Shown: positions 17,503 to 26,373, numbered from the stretch's first letter. The stretch: 64,000 bases of DNA from Streptomyces sp. NBC_00708 (GCA_036226585.1 CP108997.1:5208001-5272000), one strand, 5' to 3'. Translations and numbers: made by a program. Notes: generated by a model not told the origin, from the letters alone.

Positions 17503-18083
17503 TAGCGTCGCAACCTCTGGACCAGGCGCTCCTCCGTCGTGAACGGAGAAAACGGTGTCGGCGTGGTGGGGCGTTGTCGCGCCCCATGGTGGTCGTGAGT
17601 GACCGGCGCTCTTCCCCTTCCCGCCGCCACTCGGCGCTGCGTTGCGCCCCTGCGCGCCGGCTTGAAACCCGCGGCGGTGCGTGGAATTTCAGCACAGTGC
17701 CGGATCTCCAACAAGGGCCAGGTACCGGGCTGTGACCTGCGTGACACCGTGTGATGGCTGCGTAACAAGCGGTGCGGGGTGTTCAGTGACATAACGGACC
17801 ATTGGGTGCGAGTCCGATCGGGAAGGGGGGTGTCCCAGTCGCGATGATCAGGAGCGGAATGGCTGATTCAGGGATGACATGTCCGTTTCCGGAGTGCGGA
17901 TGACCCGCCCGGATTGGGGCGATTGTCCGGCTCTTCGTGAGCAAACTCACATGAAGATCGCCGTCTCTTCCGGGCTCCCGGGGGGAATCGCATGTTTAGC
18001 CTGACGCTTTACTGGGATGGCAGAACCGACAGCCGGCGCCCCCTCGCACGGGCGGCGCCCCGACGACAGGGCCCGTACGGCAG
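17503..18083. other. intergenic region upstream of cvnA1 and the NPRRT gene
   Basis: About 580 bp between divergent genes, less GC-rich than its surroundings; it should hold the cvn1 promoter and that of the small gene. Visible items are the GTGAG-CAAA-CTCAC dyad listed separately and a 14-codon reading frame (ATG at 17859) with AGGAG four bases before it. I see no RNA gene. Confidence 0.6.
17937..17950. promoter_or_regulatory. GTGAG-CAAA-CTCAC dyad, possible BldD-type site
   Basis: A perfect 5-bp inverted repeat with a 4-nt centre, extended by CTTC/GAAG at imperfect spacing. It fits the loose GTGA-n-TCAC half-site pattern reported for the developmental repressor BldD. It is about 130 bp before the NPRRT gene and 430 bp before cvnA1. 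Such short matches occur by chance, so this is only a candidate. Confidence 0.35.
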
Positions 18084-18260
18084 ATGAACACCACGACGTC
18101 CCGCAACATCGCCAACCCCCGCCGCACCACGCTGGCGCATCTCGACGACGCCGGGGCGCTCAGGACGGCGGAACTCCCGGAGCACGCGCTCCAGCTGCCG
18201 ACGCAGACCGCCAACCCGCGCCGCACGATCCTGATGACGGTCCCCGCCGCCGCGGAGTGA
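18084..18260 (+). CDS. 58-residue small protein with duplicated NPRRT motif
   Basis: A reading frame of 58 residues whose two halves carry the same motif: NIANPRRTTL near residue 8 and QTANPRRTIL near residue 43, joined by an acidic Ala/Leu-rich stretch. No signal peptide, cysteine or membrane segment is visible. Codon third positions are mainly G or C, as in neighbouring genes. The ribosome site is weak. It stands between cvnA1 and the fumarylacetoacetase-like gene, where I recall a short hypothetical gene in S. coelicolor. I do not recognise the function; a short peptide with paired motifs could be a ligand, an adaptor or a peptide precursor. Confidence 0.6.
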   Translation: MNTTTSRNIANPRRTTLAHLDDAGALRTAELPEHALQLPTQTANPRRTILMTVPAAAE

Positions 18261-18350
18261 ACCCGCGCGAAGGCGCCCCTCACCCGCGCTAGCCTGGAGT
18301 GTCAGTCTTCATCCAGGCACCCAGCAAGCAGTGAGGGGCGACAGCAACCC

Positions 18351-19127
18351 GTGCGCATCGCCAGGTTCTCCATCGACGGCAATGTCGCCTTCGGCGCGGT
18401 CGAGGGCGAGGGGCCCGACGGTCTCGTCCTCGACATCATCAAGGGCATCCCGTACGCCGAGTTCGAGCTCTCCGGGACCAAGGTCCCGCTGAACAAGGTG
18501 CGGCTGCTGCCGCCCGTGCTCCCCAACAAGGTCGTGGCCATCGGCCGCAACTACGCGGAGCACGCCGCCGAACTCGGCAACGAGGTCCCCGACGTCCCCG
18601 TCGCCTTCTTCAAGCCCACCACCTCGGTGATCGGCTCCGGCGACGCCATCGAGTACCCCTCCTTCTCCGACGAGGTCCACCACGAGGCCGAGCTGGCCGT
18701 GGTCATCGGCCGGATGTGCCGCGAAGTGCCGCGCGAGCGGGTCAAGGACGTCATCTTCGGCTACACCTGCGCCAACGACGTCACCGCGCGCGACGCCCAG
18801 AAGCGGGAGAAGCAGTGGGCGCGGGCCAAGGGCTTCGACACCTCCTGCCCCCTCGGCCCCTGGGTGGAGACCGACCTGGACCCCAGCGACCTCGCCATCC
18901 AGGCCACGGTCAACGGCGAGCAACGCCAGCTCGGCCGGACGAGCGACATGATCCGGTCCATCGAGGACCTGGTCGTGCACATCACGGAAGCCATGACGCT
19001 GCTTCCGGGCGACGTGATCCTCACCGGCACTCCCGCAGGGGTCGGACCCCTCCATGTCGGCGACGAGGTCGCCGTCACCATCGAAGGCATCGGCACTCTC
19101 ACCAACAAGGTGATCAAGCGTGGCTAA
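18351..19127 (+). CDS. fumarylacetoacetate hydrolase family protein
   Basis: A 258-residue FAH-superfamily enzyme. Seen features: the [10 protein letters not shown] segment, [10 protein letters not shown], the metal-binding [13 protein letters not shown] stretch and the TGTPAGVGP loop. Family members cleave or isomerise oxo-acids, or act as acylpyruvases or oxaloacetate decarboxylases; the substrate cannot be chosen from sequence. The GTG start has a GAGGGG ribosome site. Its last codons overlap the gltX start by 8 nt, so the two are co-translated, a pairing I recall as conserved in Streptomyces. Confidence 0.88.
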   Translation: MRIARFSIDGNVAFGAVEGEGPDGLVLDIIKGIPYAEFELSGTKVPLNKVRLLPPVLPNKVVAIGRNYAEHAAELGNEVPDVPVAFFKPTTSVIGSGDAIEYPSFSDEVHHEAELAVVIGRMCREVPRERVKDVIFGYTCANDVTARDAQKREKQWARAKGFDTSCPLGPWVETDLDPSDLAIQATVNGEQRQLGRTSDMIRSIEDLVVHITEAMTLLPGDVILTGTPAGVGPLHVGDEVAVTIEGIGTLTNKVIKRG

Positions 19128-20592
19128 CGCACCTGTACGCGTACGTTTCTGTCCCTCCCCGACCGGTAACCCGCACGTCGGCCTGGTCCGGACGGCTCTC
19201 TTCAACTGGGCCTTCGCCCGGCACCACCAGGGCACCCTGGTCTTCCGCATCGAGGACACCGACGCGGCGCGCGACTCCGAGGAGTCGTACGAGCAGCTCC
19301 TCGACGCGATGCGCTGGCTCGGCCTGGACTGGGACGAGGGCCCCGAGGTGGGCGGCCCGCACGCCCCGTACCGCCAGTCGCAGCGGATGGACCTCTACAA
19401 GGACGTCGCCGAGAAGCTGCTCGCCGGCGGGTACGCGTACCCCTGCTACTGCACCACGGAGGAGCTGGACGCCCGCCGCGACGCCGCCCGCGCCGCCGGC
19501 CGCCCGTCCGGCTACGACGGCCACTGCCGTGACCTGAGCGACGAGCAGAAGGCCGCGTACGAGGCCGAGGGCCGCGCGTCGATCGTCCGCTTCCGGATGC
19601 CCGACGAGGCGATCACCTTCACCGACCTGGTCCGCGGCGACATCACCGTCCAGCCGGAGAACGTCCCGGACTACGGCATCGTCCGCGCCAACGGCGCCCC
19701 GCTCTACACGCTGGTCAACCCGGTGGACGACGCGCTGATGGAGATCACCCACGTCCTGCGCGGCGAGGACCTGCTCTCCTCCACCCCGCGCCAGATCGCC
19801 CTGTACCGGGCGCTCATCGAGCTGGGCATCGCCAAGGACACCCCCGCCTTCGGGCACCTGCCGTACGTGATGGGCGAGGGCAACAAGAAGCTCTCCAAGC
19901 GCGACCCGCAGTCTTCGCTCAACCTGTACCGCGAGCGCGGCTTCGTCCGCGAGGGGCTGCTCAACTACCTCTCGCTGCTGGGCTGGTCGATCGCCGAGGA
20001 CCGCGACATCTTCGACATCGACGAGATGGTCGCCGCCTTCGACATCAAGGACGTCAACGCCAACCCGGCCCGCTTCGACCTCAAGAAGTGCGAGCACGTC
20101 AACGCGGAGCACATCCGCCGCCTCGACGTGAAGACCTTCACCGAGGCGTGCGGCCCGTGGCTCCGGGCTCCGTTCGCCCCCTGGGCCCCGGAGTCCTTCG
20201 ACGCGGAGGTCTTCGCCGAGATCGCCCCGCACGCCCAGACCCGGGTCACGGTGCTCTCCGAGATCACCGCCAACGTGGACTTCCTGTTCCTGGACGAGCC
20301 GGTGCACGACGAGGCGTCCTGGGCCAAGGCGATGAAGGAGGGCTCCGACGCCCTCCTCGTCACCGCCCGCGCCGCGCTCATCGCCGCCGACTGGAACGCC
20401 GAGGCCCTCAAGGCCGCCGTCCTCGCCGCCGGCGAGCAGCACGGCCTCAAGCTCGGCAAGGCCCAGGCCCCGGTCCGCGTGGCCGTCACCGGCCGCACGA
20501 TCGGCCTTCCCCTCTTCGAGTCCCTGGAGATCCTGGGCCGCGAGAAGACGATCGCCCGCATCGACGCGGCCCTGGCCAGGCTGACCGCGTAA
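19120..20592 (+). CDS. gltX: glutamyl-tRNA synthetase
   Basis: A 490-residue class I synthetase that charges tRNA-Glu and, in most actinobacteria, also tRNA-Gln, which is then amidated by GatCAB. The ATP-binding HIGH-type signature appears as [10 protein letters not shown] (His19), and the KMSKS-type loop as [22 protein letters not shown] near residue 43 is the GluRS-specific segment. The GTG start overlaps the preceding gene. The tRNA-Gln/tRNA-Glu array about 0.9 kb downstream supplies its substrates, a telling arrangement. Confidence 0.96.
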   Translation: MANAPVRVRFCPSPTGNPHVGLVRTALFNWAFARHHQGTLVFRIEDTDAARDSEESYEQLLDAMRWLGLDWDEGPEVGGPHAPYRQSQRMDLYKDVAEKLLAGGYAYPCYCTTEELDARRDAARAAGRPSGYDGHCRDLSDEQKAAYEAEGRASIVRFRMPDEAITFTDLVRGDITVQPENVPDYGIVRANGAPLYTLVNPVDDALMEITHVLRGEDLLSSTPRQIALYRALIELGIAKDTPAFGHLPYVMGEGNKKLSKRDPQSSLNLYRERGFVREGLLNYLSLLGWSIAEDRDIFDIDEMVAAFDIKDVNANPARFDLKKCEHVNAEHIRRLDVKTFTEACGPWLRAPFAPWAPESFDAEVFAEIAPHAQTRVTVLSEITANVDFLFLDEPVHDEASWAKAMKEGSDALLVTARAALIAADWNAEALKAAVLAAGEQHGLKLGKAQAPVRVAVTGRTIGLPLFESLEILGREKTIARIDAALARLTA

Positions 20593-20605
20593 CGCGACGC
20601 ACCAC

Positions 20606-20646
20606 GACGGGCCCGGCAGCCGCACCGCGCGGCCGCCGGGCCCGTC
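20606..20646 (+). terminator. terminator after gltX
   Basis: A perfect 12-bp stem GACGGGCCCGGC with a 17-nt GC-rich loop, 13 bp after the gltX stop. No T-tract. Confidence 0.7.
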
Positions 20647-20679
20647 CGTCTGCGCGGTGGCGCACGTACAGTCGGGGAC

Positions 20680-21399
20680 ATGCCCATCAGAGCCGTCCTC
20701 TGGGACATCGACGACACGCTCTTCGATCACACGGCGGCCGCCGCCACCGGTATGGCCCGGCACATCGCGGCGGAGGGGCTGCCGCCGGGCCACGCCACGG
20801 CCGAGGAGGCCGTCGGGACGTGGCAGCGGCTCACCCGCCGGCACTGGGCGCGGTTCTCCGCGGGGGAGACCGACTGGCAGGGGCAGCGACGGGACCGGGC
20901 CAGGGAGTTCCTCGGCCGGGCGCTGGACGACGCCGAGGCCGACGCCTGGTTCGAGCGCCACATCTCCCACTACGAGTCCGCCTGGGCGCTCTTCCCGGAC
21001 GCCGTGCCCGTACTCGACGCGCTGGCGGGGACGTACCGGCACGCCGTGCTGTCCAACTCGGCCCTCGAACAGCAGCACCGCAAGCTGACGGTGCTCGGCG
21101 TGCGCGACCGGTTCGAATCCCTGCTCTGCGCGGCCGAGCTGGGCGTCTCCAAGCCCGCCGCCGGCGCGTTCCTGGCCTCCTGCAAGGCGCTGGGGCTCGA
21201 TACGCGCGAGGTGCTGTACGTCGGGGACGAACCCGACATCGACGCCGCCGGTGCCACGGCCGCCGGTCTGGCCGGCGTCTGGCTGGACCGGCGCGACCGC
21301 GGCGGGCGGCCCGAGCTGGTCCGGATCACGGACCTCGGCCAGCTCCCCGGGCTGCTCGCGGGCGATACCCGTTTTGGAGCGTCGGACACCTTCGGGTAA
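20680..21399 (+). CDS. HAD-family phosphatase-like hydrolase
   Basis: A 239-residue haloacid dehalogenase hydrolase. Motif I is LWDIDDTLFDHT (nucleophile Asp near residue 8), motif II is the SNSALEQ strand, motif III the Lys of GVSKPAAGAF, and motif IV GDEPDIDAAGA. A helical cap of about 80 residues follows motif I, giving the HAD-IA (phosphoglycolate phosphatase/YjjG) type. The substrate is unknown. It lies between gltX and the tRNA array. Confidence 0.88.
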   Translation: MPIRAVLWDIDDTLFDHTAAAATGMARHIAAEGLPPGHATAEEAVGTWQRLTRRHWARFSAGETDWQGQRRDRAREFLGRALDDAEADAWFERHISHYESAWALFPDAVPVLDALAGTYRHAVLSNSALEQQHRKLTVLGVRDRFESLLCAAELGVSKPAAGAFLASCKALGLDTREVLYVGDEPDIDAAGATAAGLAGVWLDRRDRGGRPELVRITDLGQLPGLLAGDTRFGASDTFG

Positions 21400-21484
21400 T
21401 GTTCTTCCTGCGCCGCCCGAGCGGGCCGAGAGATCCGGCCGGGAAGCGCAGACAGGAACAAGGCCCCCAGGGGTTGCGTTTCAG

Positions 21485-21556
21485 TGGGCTATGGTGTAAT
21501 TGGCAACACTACGGTTTCTGGTACCGTCATTCTAGGTTCGAGTCCTGGTAGCCCAG
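21485..21556 (+). tRNA. tRNA-Gln (anticodon CUG), copy 1
   Basis: A 72-nt cloverleaf: acceptor TGGGCTA paired with TAGCCCA, G discriminator, anticodon loop TTCTGGT giving CUG, and T-arm GGTTCGAGTCC. CCA is not encoded. It is identical to the second tRNA-Gln of the array. Confidence 0.97.
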
Positions 21557-21584
21557 CGCAGTACAGAGCACGTCGAAGTAACAA

Positions 21585-21657
21585 GCCCCCGTTGTGTAGC
21601 GGCCTAGCACGCTGCCCTCTCACGGCAGTAGCGCCGGTTCGAATCCGGTCGGGGGTA
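21585..21657 (+). tRNA. tRNA-Glu (anticodon CUC), copy 1
   Basis: A 73-nt cloverleaf: acceptor GCCCCCG paired with CGGGGGT (one G-T pair at the end), anticodon loop CTCTCAC giving CUC, T-arm GGTTCGAATCC. CCA is not encoded. Confidence 0.97.
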
Positions 21658-21717
21658 CAGATCCTTCCCGCGAGATCACCTGGGTCGCACCCACGGTCTC
21701 GATGCAGGATCGCTAGG

Positions 21718-21790
21718 GCCCCCGTTGTGTAGCGGCCTAGCACGCTGCCCTCTCACGGCAGTAGCGCCGGTTCGAATCCGGTCGGGGGTA
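21718..21790 (+). tRNA. tRNA-Glu (anticodon CUC), copy 2
   Basis: Identical in sequence to the other two tRNA-Glu genes, but with its own flanks and no tRNA-Gln directly before it. It lies in the middle of the array. Confidence 0.97.
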
Positions 21791-21802
21791 CTTGCAACAC
21801 CA

Positions 21803-21874
21803 TGGGCTATGGTGTAATTGGCAACACTACGGTTTCTGGTACCGTCATTCTAGGTTCGAGTCCTGGTAGCCCAG
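21803..21874 (+). tRNA. tRNA-Gln (anticodon CUG), copy 2
   Basis: An exact copy of the first tRNA-Gln with the same CUG anticodon and G discriminator; 12 bp after the preceding tRNA-Glu. Confidence 0.97.
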
Positions 21875-21902
21875 CGCAGTACAGAGCACGTCGAAGTAAC
21901 AA

Positions 21903-21975
21903 GCCCCCGTTGTGTAGCGGCCTAGCACGCTGCCCTCTCACGGCAGTAGCGCCGGTTCGAATCCGGTCGGGGGTA
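21903..21975 (+). tRNA. tRNA-Glu (anticodon CUC), copy 3
   Basis: Third identical tRNA-Glu, the last gene of the array. A hairpin terminator starts 17 bp later. Confidence 0.97.
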
Positions 21976-21992
21976 CAACAGAGCGCGAAACG

Positions 21993-22020
21993 AAGGCCCT
22001 TCACTCCAGTGAGGGGCCTT
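21993..22020 (+). terminator. terminator of the tRNA array
   Basis: AAGGCCCTTCACT and AGTGAGGGGCCTT form a 13-bp stem with one G-T pair and a CC centre, followed by GTCTCTGT. It closes the Gln-Glu-Glu-Gln-Glu transcript. Confidence 0.82.
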
Positions 22021-22052
22021 GTCTCTGTGTGCGGCGAGGCCGCCCGCCCCGC

Positions 22053-22694
22053 TCAGTACCCGTACCGCCGGGCCGACTCCTCCTCCTGGGCCAGCCTCCG
22101 CAGGGACGTCAGCAACGGCTCGTACAGCACCGCCGAGGCCACCGCCATCTCCACCTGCTGGGAGGGGAGCGGATAGGTCTCCATCTGGTCCAGGTCGCGG
22201 ACGGCGACCTGGTGCATCAGCCGTGCGTGCTCCTCCAGATGGACACTCTCGTACGGGTAGCCGAGGCGCACCAGCGTGGCCAGGGCGGCGACGAGGGAGC
22301 GGTGCACCGGGGAGAGCGCGCCGATCTCCCGCGCGTGCGTCCAGCCCAACCGGTCGAGAAGGGCGTCGACTTCCGCCCGCGCCGTCACCGTCTCCGGGGC
22401 CTCCTCGTCCGGCTCCGGCCCGTGCGGAAGCGCCCAGAGGGCCGCGCCCAGCCGGATCGTACGGCCCAGTGAGTCGTCGTCGACATGGGCCAGCACCTCG
22501 CGGGCCGTGGCCACGGGCAGGCGGCCGACCTGGAGCAGCGCCCGGACGAGGCGCAGCCGGCGCAGATGGCTCTCGTCGTACTCGGCCTGCGTGGCGCTCA
22601 CCCGCTCGCCCGGCGGCAACAGCCCCTCGCGCAGGTAGTACTTGATCGTCGCGGTCGCGATGCCGCTGCGCTCGCTCAGTTCCGAGAGTCGCAT
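22053..22694 (-). CDS. MerR-family transcriptional regulator
   Basis: A 213-residue regulator. The N-terminal 70 residues are a MerR winged helix (RLSELSERSGIATATIKYYLREGLL). The rest is an all-helical effector domain with no cysteine cluster, so a metal ligand is unlikely. It is divergent from the DUF4188 gene across an 87-bp gap that contains a perfect dyad, the expected operator. MerR proteins bind between stretched -35 and -10 elements and switch the divergent target on when they bind effector. Confidence 0.9.
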   Translation of the reverse strand: MRLSELSERSGIATATIKYYLREGLLPPGERVSATQAEYDESHLRRLRLVRALLQVGRLPVATAREVLAHVDDDSLGRTIRLGAALWALPHGPEPDEEAPETVTARAEVDALLDRLGWTHAREIGALSPVHRSLVAALATLVRLGYPYESVHLEEHARLMHQVAVRDLDQMETYPLPSQQVEMAVASAVLYEPLLTSLRRLAQEEESARRYGY

Positions 22695-22724
22695 GCCGTC
22701 CTTCCCTTGCGCCCACCCTTGGGC

Positions 22725-22764
22725 AGTGCCACTATCCAACCATTGGATAGCGCCACTCTCCAAC
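22725..22764. promoter_or_regulatory. operator between the MerR gene and the DUF4188 gene
   Basis: A perfect dyad CTATCCAA-CCA-TTGGATAG at 22732-22750, which is 19 bp as usual for MerR operators. The left arm CCACTATCCAAC is repeated once more as CCACTCTCCAAC just downstream, giving a dyad plus a half-site in the promoter gap. I infer binding by the adjacent MerR protein. Confidence 0.75.
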
Positions 22765-22781
22765 AAAGCCAGGGGGCCCGT

Positions 22782-23279
22782 ATGTTCGCGAAAGTCACGC
22801 CGGGACGGACGACCGCCGCAGCCGAGGGCGATGTCGTCGTCCTGCTGATCGGCATGCGCATCAACCACTTCAGGGGCGTGCACCACTGGCTCCCGGTCAT
22901 GCTGGCGATGCTGCGCATGCTGCGGGAGTTGGGGGCGCACAGGTCCAGGGGGCTGCTCGGCCACACGCTGCTGTCCGGCTCGCCGAGGACGTACTACGTC
23001 GTCCAGTACTGGGAGTCGAAGGAGAAGCTGTACGCGTACGCCTCGGCGCCCGACATGTTCCACCGCAAGGCGTGGGCGCTGCTCAACCGCAAGGAGAAGA
23101 AGTCCCGGCAGCACGTGGGGCTGTGGCACGAGACCTACATCGTGCCCGAGGGCGGCTACGAGTCCATCTACGCCGACATGCCGGCGTACGGACTGGCCGC
23201 GGCGACGGGGTCGCTGCCGATCGAGGGGCGGGGCCGCCGTGCGGCGGACCGGCTCGCGCATCGTTCCGGCGCGAAGTGA
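22782..23279 (+). CDS. DUF4188-family protein
   Basis: A 165-residue protein of the DUF4188 type, a dimeric alpha/beta-barrel family related to antibiotic-biosynthesis monooxygenases and aldoxime dehydratases. Conserved-looking segments are VLLIGMRINHFRGVHHWLP, YYVVQYWESKEKLYAYA and GLWHETYIV, the last with a His that could be a catalytic or haem ligand. It is divergent from the MerR regulator and probably its target. A detoxification or monooxygenase role is plausible; no substrate can be named. Confidence 0.82.
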   Translation: MFAKVTPGRTTAAAEGDVVVLLIGMRINHFRGVHHWLPVMLAMLRMLRELGAHRSRGLLGHTLLSGSPRTYYVVQYWESKEKLYAYASAPDMFHRKAWALLNRKEKKSRQHVGLWHETYIVPEGGYESIYADMPAYGLAAATGSLPIEGRGRRAADRLAHRSGAK

Positions 23280-23354
23280 AGCGGTGAGGGGCTGAGAAGG
23301 GGGCCGCCACGACGCTGGGGCGGCCACGGGGGAGAGGGAGGCGCGTCCGGGGGC

Positions 23355-24071
23355 TCAGCCGGTGCGGCGCAGCGCCTCGCTCAGCCGTGCGGCCGAGTCG
23401 ATGACGGCCTGGGCGTGCATCCGGCCCGGGTGGCGGGTCAGCCGCTCGATCGGTCCGGAGACCGAGACGGCGGCGACCACGCGGTTCGACGGGCCGCGCA
23501 CCGGGGCGGAGACCGAGGCCACGCCCGGCTCGCGCTCGCCGATCGACTGGGCCCAGCCGCGCCGCCGTACGCCGGAGAGCGCCGTCGCCGTGAAGCGGGC
23601 GCCCTGGAGCCCCCGGTGCAGGCGCTCCGGCTCCTCCCAGGCCATCAGGATCTGCGCCGAGGAGCCCGCCTTCATGGTGAGCGTGGAGCCGACCGGCACG
23701 GTGTCCCGCAGACCGGACAGCCGCTCCGCCGCCGCCACGCAGATGCGCATGTCGCCCTGGCGCCGGTAGAGCTGCGCGCTCTCCCCGGTGATGTCGCGCA
23801 GATGCGTGAGCACCGGTCCGGCCGTGGCCAGCAGGCGGTCCTCGCCGGCCGCGGCGGCCAGCTCGGAGAGCCGGGGGCCGAGAATGAACCGGCCCTGCAT
23901 GTCCCTCGCCACCATCCGGTGGTGTTCCAGTGCCACGGCCAGCCGGTGGGCCGTGGGTCGTGCGAGCCCGGTCGCCGCGACCAGCCCGGCGAGGGTGGCC
24001 GGCCCGGACTCCAGGGCGCTCAATACCAGAGCCGCCTTGTCGAGAACGCCGACGCCGCTAGAGTTGTCCAT
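23355..24071 (-). CDS. ndgR: IclR-family regulator NdgR
   Basis: A 238-residue IclR-type regulator with an N-terminal winged helix ([21 protein letters not shown] to [19 protein letters not shown]) and a C-terminal effector domain ([22 protein letters not shown]). Length, sequence and position divergent from leuCD identify NdgR, known in Streptomyces for control of leucine and other amino-acid genes, cysteine/methionine metabolism and stress responses. The ATG is chosen because the IclR fold begins right after it; an open stretch upstream does not look like protein. Confidence 0.92.
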   Translation of the reverse strand: MDNSSGVGVLDKAALVLSALESGPATLAGLVAATGLARPTAHRLAVALEHHRMVARDMQGRFILGPRLSELAAAAGEDRLLATAGPVLTHLRDITGESAQLYRRQGDMRICVAAAERLSGLRDTVPVGSTLTMKAGSSAQILMAWEEPERLHRGLQGARFTATALSGVRRRGWAQSIGEREPGVASVSAPVRGPSNRVVAAVSVSGPIERLTRHPGRMHAQAVIDSAARLSEALRRTG

Positions 24072-24101
24072 ACGACGATACTCGCGTCTCACTCTGTGAA
24101 A

Positions 24102-24130
24102 CGCAAGTTCAATTTTCCCAGGAAGTTGCG
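24102..24130. promoter_or_regulatory. inverted repeat in the ndgR-leuC gap, candidate NdgR operator
   Basis: CGCAAGTTC and GAAGTTGCG form a dyad with 8 of 9 pairs and an 11-bp AT-rich centre, in the 174-bp gap between the divergent genes and 30 bp before the ndgR start. Autoregulation and leuCD control by NdgR make it a natural candidate; binding is inferred. Confidence 0.55.
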
Positions 24131-24245
24131 AACCTGTACCAGCGGCCCCACAACGGCCCGTAGCCACCGCCCCGCTCGGGGGTCCGGACGGGGGCGCACC
24201 GAATCTCTAGTTGGGCCGGCGATGACGCCGGCCGGAGGGAAAGCG

Positions 24246-25670
24246 ATGGGTAGGACACTCGCGGAGAAGGTTTGGGACGACCATGTCGTCCGGCGCGCCG
24301 AGGGCGAGCCCGACCTCCTCTTCATCGATCTGCACCTGCTGCACGAGGTGACCAGCCCGCAGGCCTTCGACGGTCTCCGGCAGGCCGGACGCCCGGTACG
24401 GCGCCTCGACCTCACCATCGCCACCGAGGACCACAACACCCCGACCCTCGACATCGACAAGCCGATCGCCGACCCGGTCTCGCGCGCCCAGCTGGAGACG
24501 CTGCGCAAGAACTGCGCGGAGTTCGGCGTCCGGCTGCACCCGCTGGGCGACGTCGAGCAGGGCGTCGTGCACGTGGTCGGCCCGCAGCTGGGCCTGACCC
24601 AGCCCGGCACCACCGTGGTCTGCGGCGACTCCCACACCTCCACGCACGGTGCGTTCGGCGCCCTCGCGTTCGGCATCGGCACCAGCCAGGTCGAGCACGT
24701 GCTGGCCACCCAGACGCTGCCGATGGCCCGCCCGAAGACGATGGCGATCACCATCGACGGCGAACTGCCCGACGGCGTCACCGCCAAGGACCTGATCCTG
24801 GCGATCATCGCCCGGATCGGCACCGGCGGCGGTCAGGGCTACATCCTCGAATACCGCGGTTCCGCCATCGAGAAGCTCTCGATGGAGGCCCGGATGACCA
24901 TCTGCAACATGTCGATCGAGGCCGGCGCGCGGGCGGGCATGATCGCCCCCGACGAGACCACCTTCGACTACCTCAAGGGCCGCGACCACGCCCCGCAGGG
25001 CGAGGACTGGGACGCCGCCGTCGCGTACTGGAAGACGCTGCGCACCGACGACGACGCGGTCTTCGACGCCGAGGTGGTCATCGAGGCCGCCGAGCTGGCG
25101 CCGTTCGTCACCTGGGGCACCAACCCCGGCCAGGGCGCGCCCCTGTCGGCCAACGTCCCCGATCCCGCTTCGTACGAGGACGCCTCGGAGCGCAACGCCG
25201 CCGAAAAGGCCCTGGAGTACATGGGGTTGACCGCCGGGCAGCCGCTGCGCGAGATCAGCGTGGACACCGTCTTCGTAGGCTCCTGCACCAACGGCCGCAT
25301 CGAGGACCTGCGCAACGCCGCCGCGATCCTGGACGGCCGCAAAGTCGCCGACGGCGTACGGATGCTGGTCGTCCCGGGCTCCGTCCGGGTCGCCCTCCAG
25401 GCCGTCGACGAGGGCCTGGACAAGGTCTTCACCGCCGCCGGCGCCGAATGGCGGCACGCGGGCTGCTCGATGTGCCTCGGCATGAACCCCGACCAGCTGG
25501 CCCCCGGCGAGCGCTCCGCCTCCACCTCGAACCGCAACTTCGAGGGCCGGCAGGGCAAGGGCGGCCGTACGCACCTGGTCTCCCCGCAGGTCGCCGCCGC
25601 CACCGCCGTGCTGGGCCATCTGGCCTCGCCCGCCGACCTGTCCGACGACCGCACGCCCGCCGGAGTCTGA
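24246..25670 (+). CDS. leuC: 3-isopropylmalate dehydratase large subunit
   Basis: A 474-residue aconitase-family subunit that, with LeuD, isomerises 2- to 3-isopropylmalate in leucine synthesis. The three cysteines that hold the 4Fe-4S cluster are visible: SCTNGR (Cys347) and GCSMCLGMN (Cys407, Cys410). Other family segments are [16 protein letters not shown] and [18 protein letters not shown]. The ATG has a GGAGGGAAAGCG ribosome site. leuD follows after 5 bp. Confidence 0.97.
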   Translation: MGRTLAEKVWDDHVVRRAEGEPDLLFIDLHLLHEVTSPQAFDGLRQAGRPVRRLDLTIATEDHNTPTLDIDKPIADPVSRAQLETLRKNCAEFGVRLHPLGDVEQGVVHVVGPQLGLTQPGTTVVCGDSHTSTHGAFGALAFGIGTSQVEHVLATQTLPMARPKTMAITIDGELPDGVTAKDLILAIIARIGTGGGQGYILEYRGSAIEKLSMEARMTICNMSIEAGARAGMIAPDETTFDYLKGRDHAPQGEDWDAAVAYWKTLRTDDDAVFDAEVVIEAAELAPFVTWGTNPGQGAPLSANVPDPASYEDASERNAAEKALEYMGLTAGQPLREISVDTVFVGSCTNGRIEDLRNAAAILDGRKVADGVRMLVVPGSVRVALQAVDEGLDKVFTAAGAEWRHAGCSMCLGMNPDQLAPGERSASTSNRNFEGRQGKGGRTHLVSPQVAAATAVLGHLASPADLSDDRTPAGV

Positions 25671-25675
25671 GAATC

Positions 25676-26269
25676 ATGGAAGCTTTCACCACGCACACCG
25701 GCCGGGCCGTCCCGCTGCGCCGCAGCAACGTCGACACCGACCAGATCATCCCCGCCCACTGGCTGAAGAAGGTCACCCGGGACGGCTTCGAGGACGGGCT
25801 CTTCGAGGCCTGGCGCAAGGACGAGACCTTCGTCCTCAACCGTCCGGAGCGCGAGGGCGCCTCGGTCCTGGTGGCCGGCCCCGACTTCGGCACCGGCTCC
25901 TCCCGCGAGCACGCCGTCTGGGCTCTGCAGAACTACGGGTTCAAGGCCGTCGTCTCCTCCCGGTTCGCCGACATCTTCCGCGGCAACTCGCTGAAGAACG
26001 GTCTGCTGACCGTGGTCCTGGACCAGAAGACCGTCGACGCCCTGTGGGAGCTGACGGAGGCCGACCCGACGGCCGAGGTGACCGTCGACCTGGAGGCCCG
26101 GCAGGTCCGCGCCGAGGGCATCACGGCCGACTTCGAGCTCGACGAGAACGCCCGCTGGCGGCTGCTGAACGGGCTGGACGACATCAGCCTCACCCTTCAG
26201 AACGAAGCGGACATCGCGTCCTACGAGGCGGCCCGGCCGGCCCACAAGCCACGCACAATTCACGCCTGA
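25676..26269 (+). CDS. leuD: 3-isopropylmalate dehydratase small subunit
   Basis: A 197-residue LeuD with the swivel-domain signatures [13 protein letters not shown] and [17 protein letters not shown]. It completes the active site with LeuC and is the second gene of the leuCD operon. A strong terminator follows the stop codon. Confidence 0.97.
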   Translation: MEAFTTHTGRAVPLRRSNVDTDQIIPAHWLKKVTRDGFEDGLFEAWRKDETFVLNRPEREGASVLVAGPDFGTGSSREHAVWALQNYGFKAVVSSRFADIFRGNSLKNGLLTVVLDQKTVDALWELTEADPTAEVTVDLEARQVRAEGITADFELDENARWRLLNGLDDISLTLQNEADIASYEAARPAHKPRTIHA

Positions 26270-26284
26270 TCAGCGCGTTTTCAG

Positions 26285-26325
26285 GACTGCGCCCCCTGCC
26301 TTCTGGTAGGGGGCGCAGTCGTTTG
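26285..26325 (+). terminator. terminator after leuCD
   Basis: A perfect 12-bp stem GACTGCGCCCCC with a 12-nt loop, followed by GTTTGTT. Confidence 0.88.
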
Positions 26326-26373
26326 TTGGGACCCCGTCGGGCGACAACTCGCCCCAGATGGCACAATCGGTGC

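Larger units (their letters stand above)
21485..21659. repeat. 175-bp perfect direct repeat (tRNA-Gln/tRNA-Glu), copy 1
   Basis: The unit covers tRNA-Gln, a 28-bp spacer and tRNA-Glu plus two bases. It recurs without a mismatch 318 bp downstream, so even the non-tRNA spacer is conserved, pointing to recent duplication or gene conversion. Confidence 0.95.
21803..21977. repeat. 175-bp perfect direct repeat (tRNA-Gln/tRNA-Glu), copy 2
   Basis: Second copy of the tRNA-Gln/spacer/tRNA-Glu unit, identical to the first over its full length. Confidence 0.95.

Noticed and set aside
13318..17505. A 1395-codon open frame on the plus strand opposite cvnA1.
   Set aside because: Same GC effect; no domain is recognisable, while the minus strand encodes the HATPase and NIT domains.
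21484..21743. Short open frames running through the tRNA array on both strands.
   Set aside because: They translate tRNA sequence (identical peptides at each copy) and are not genes.
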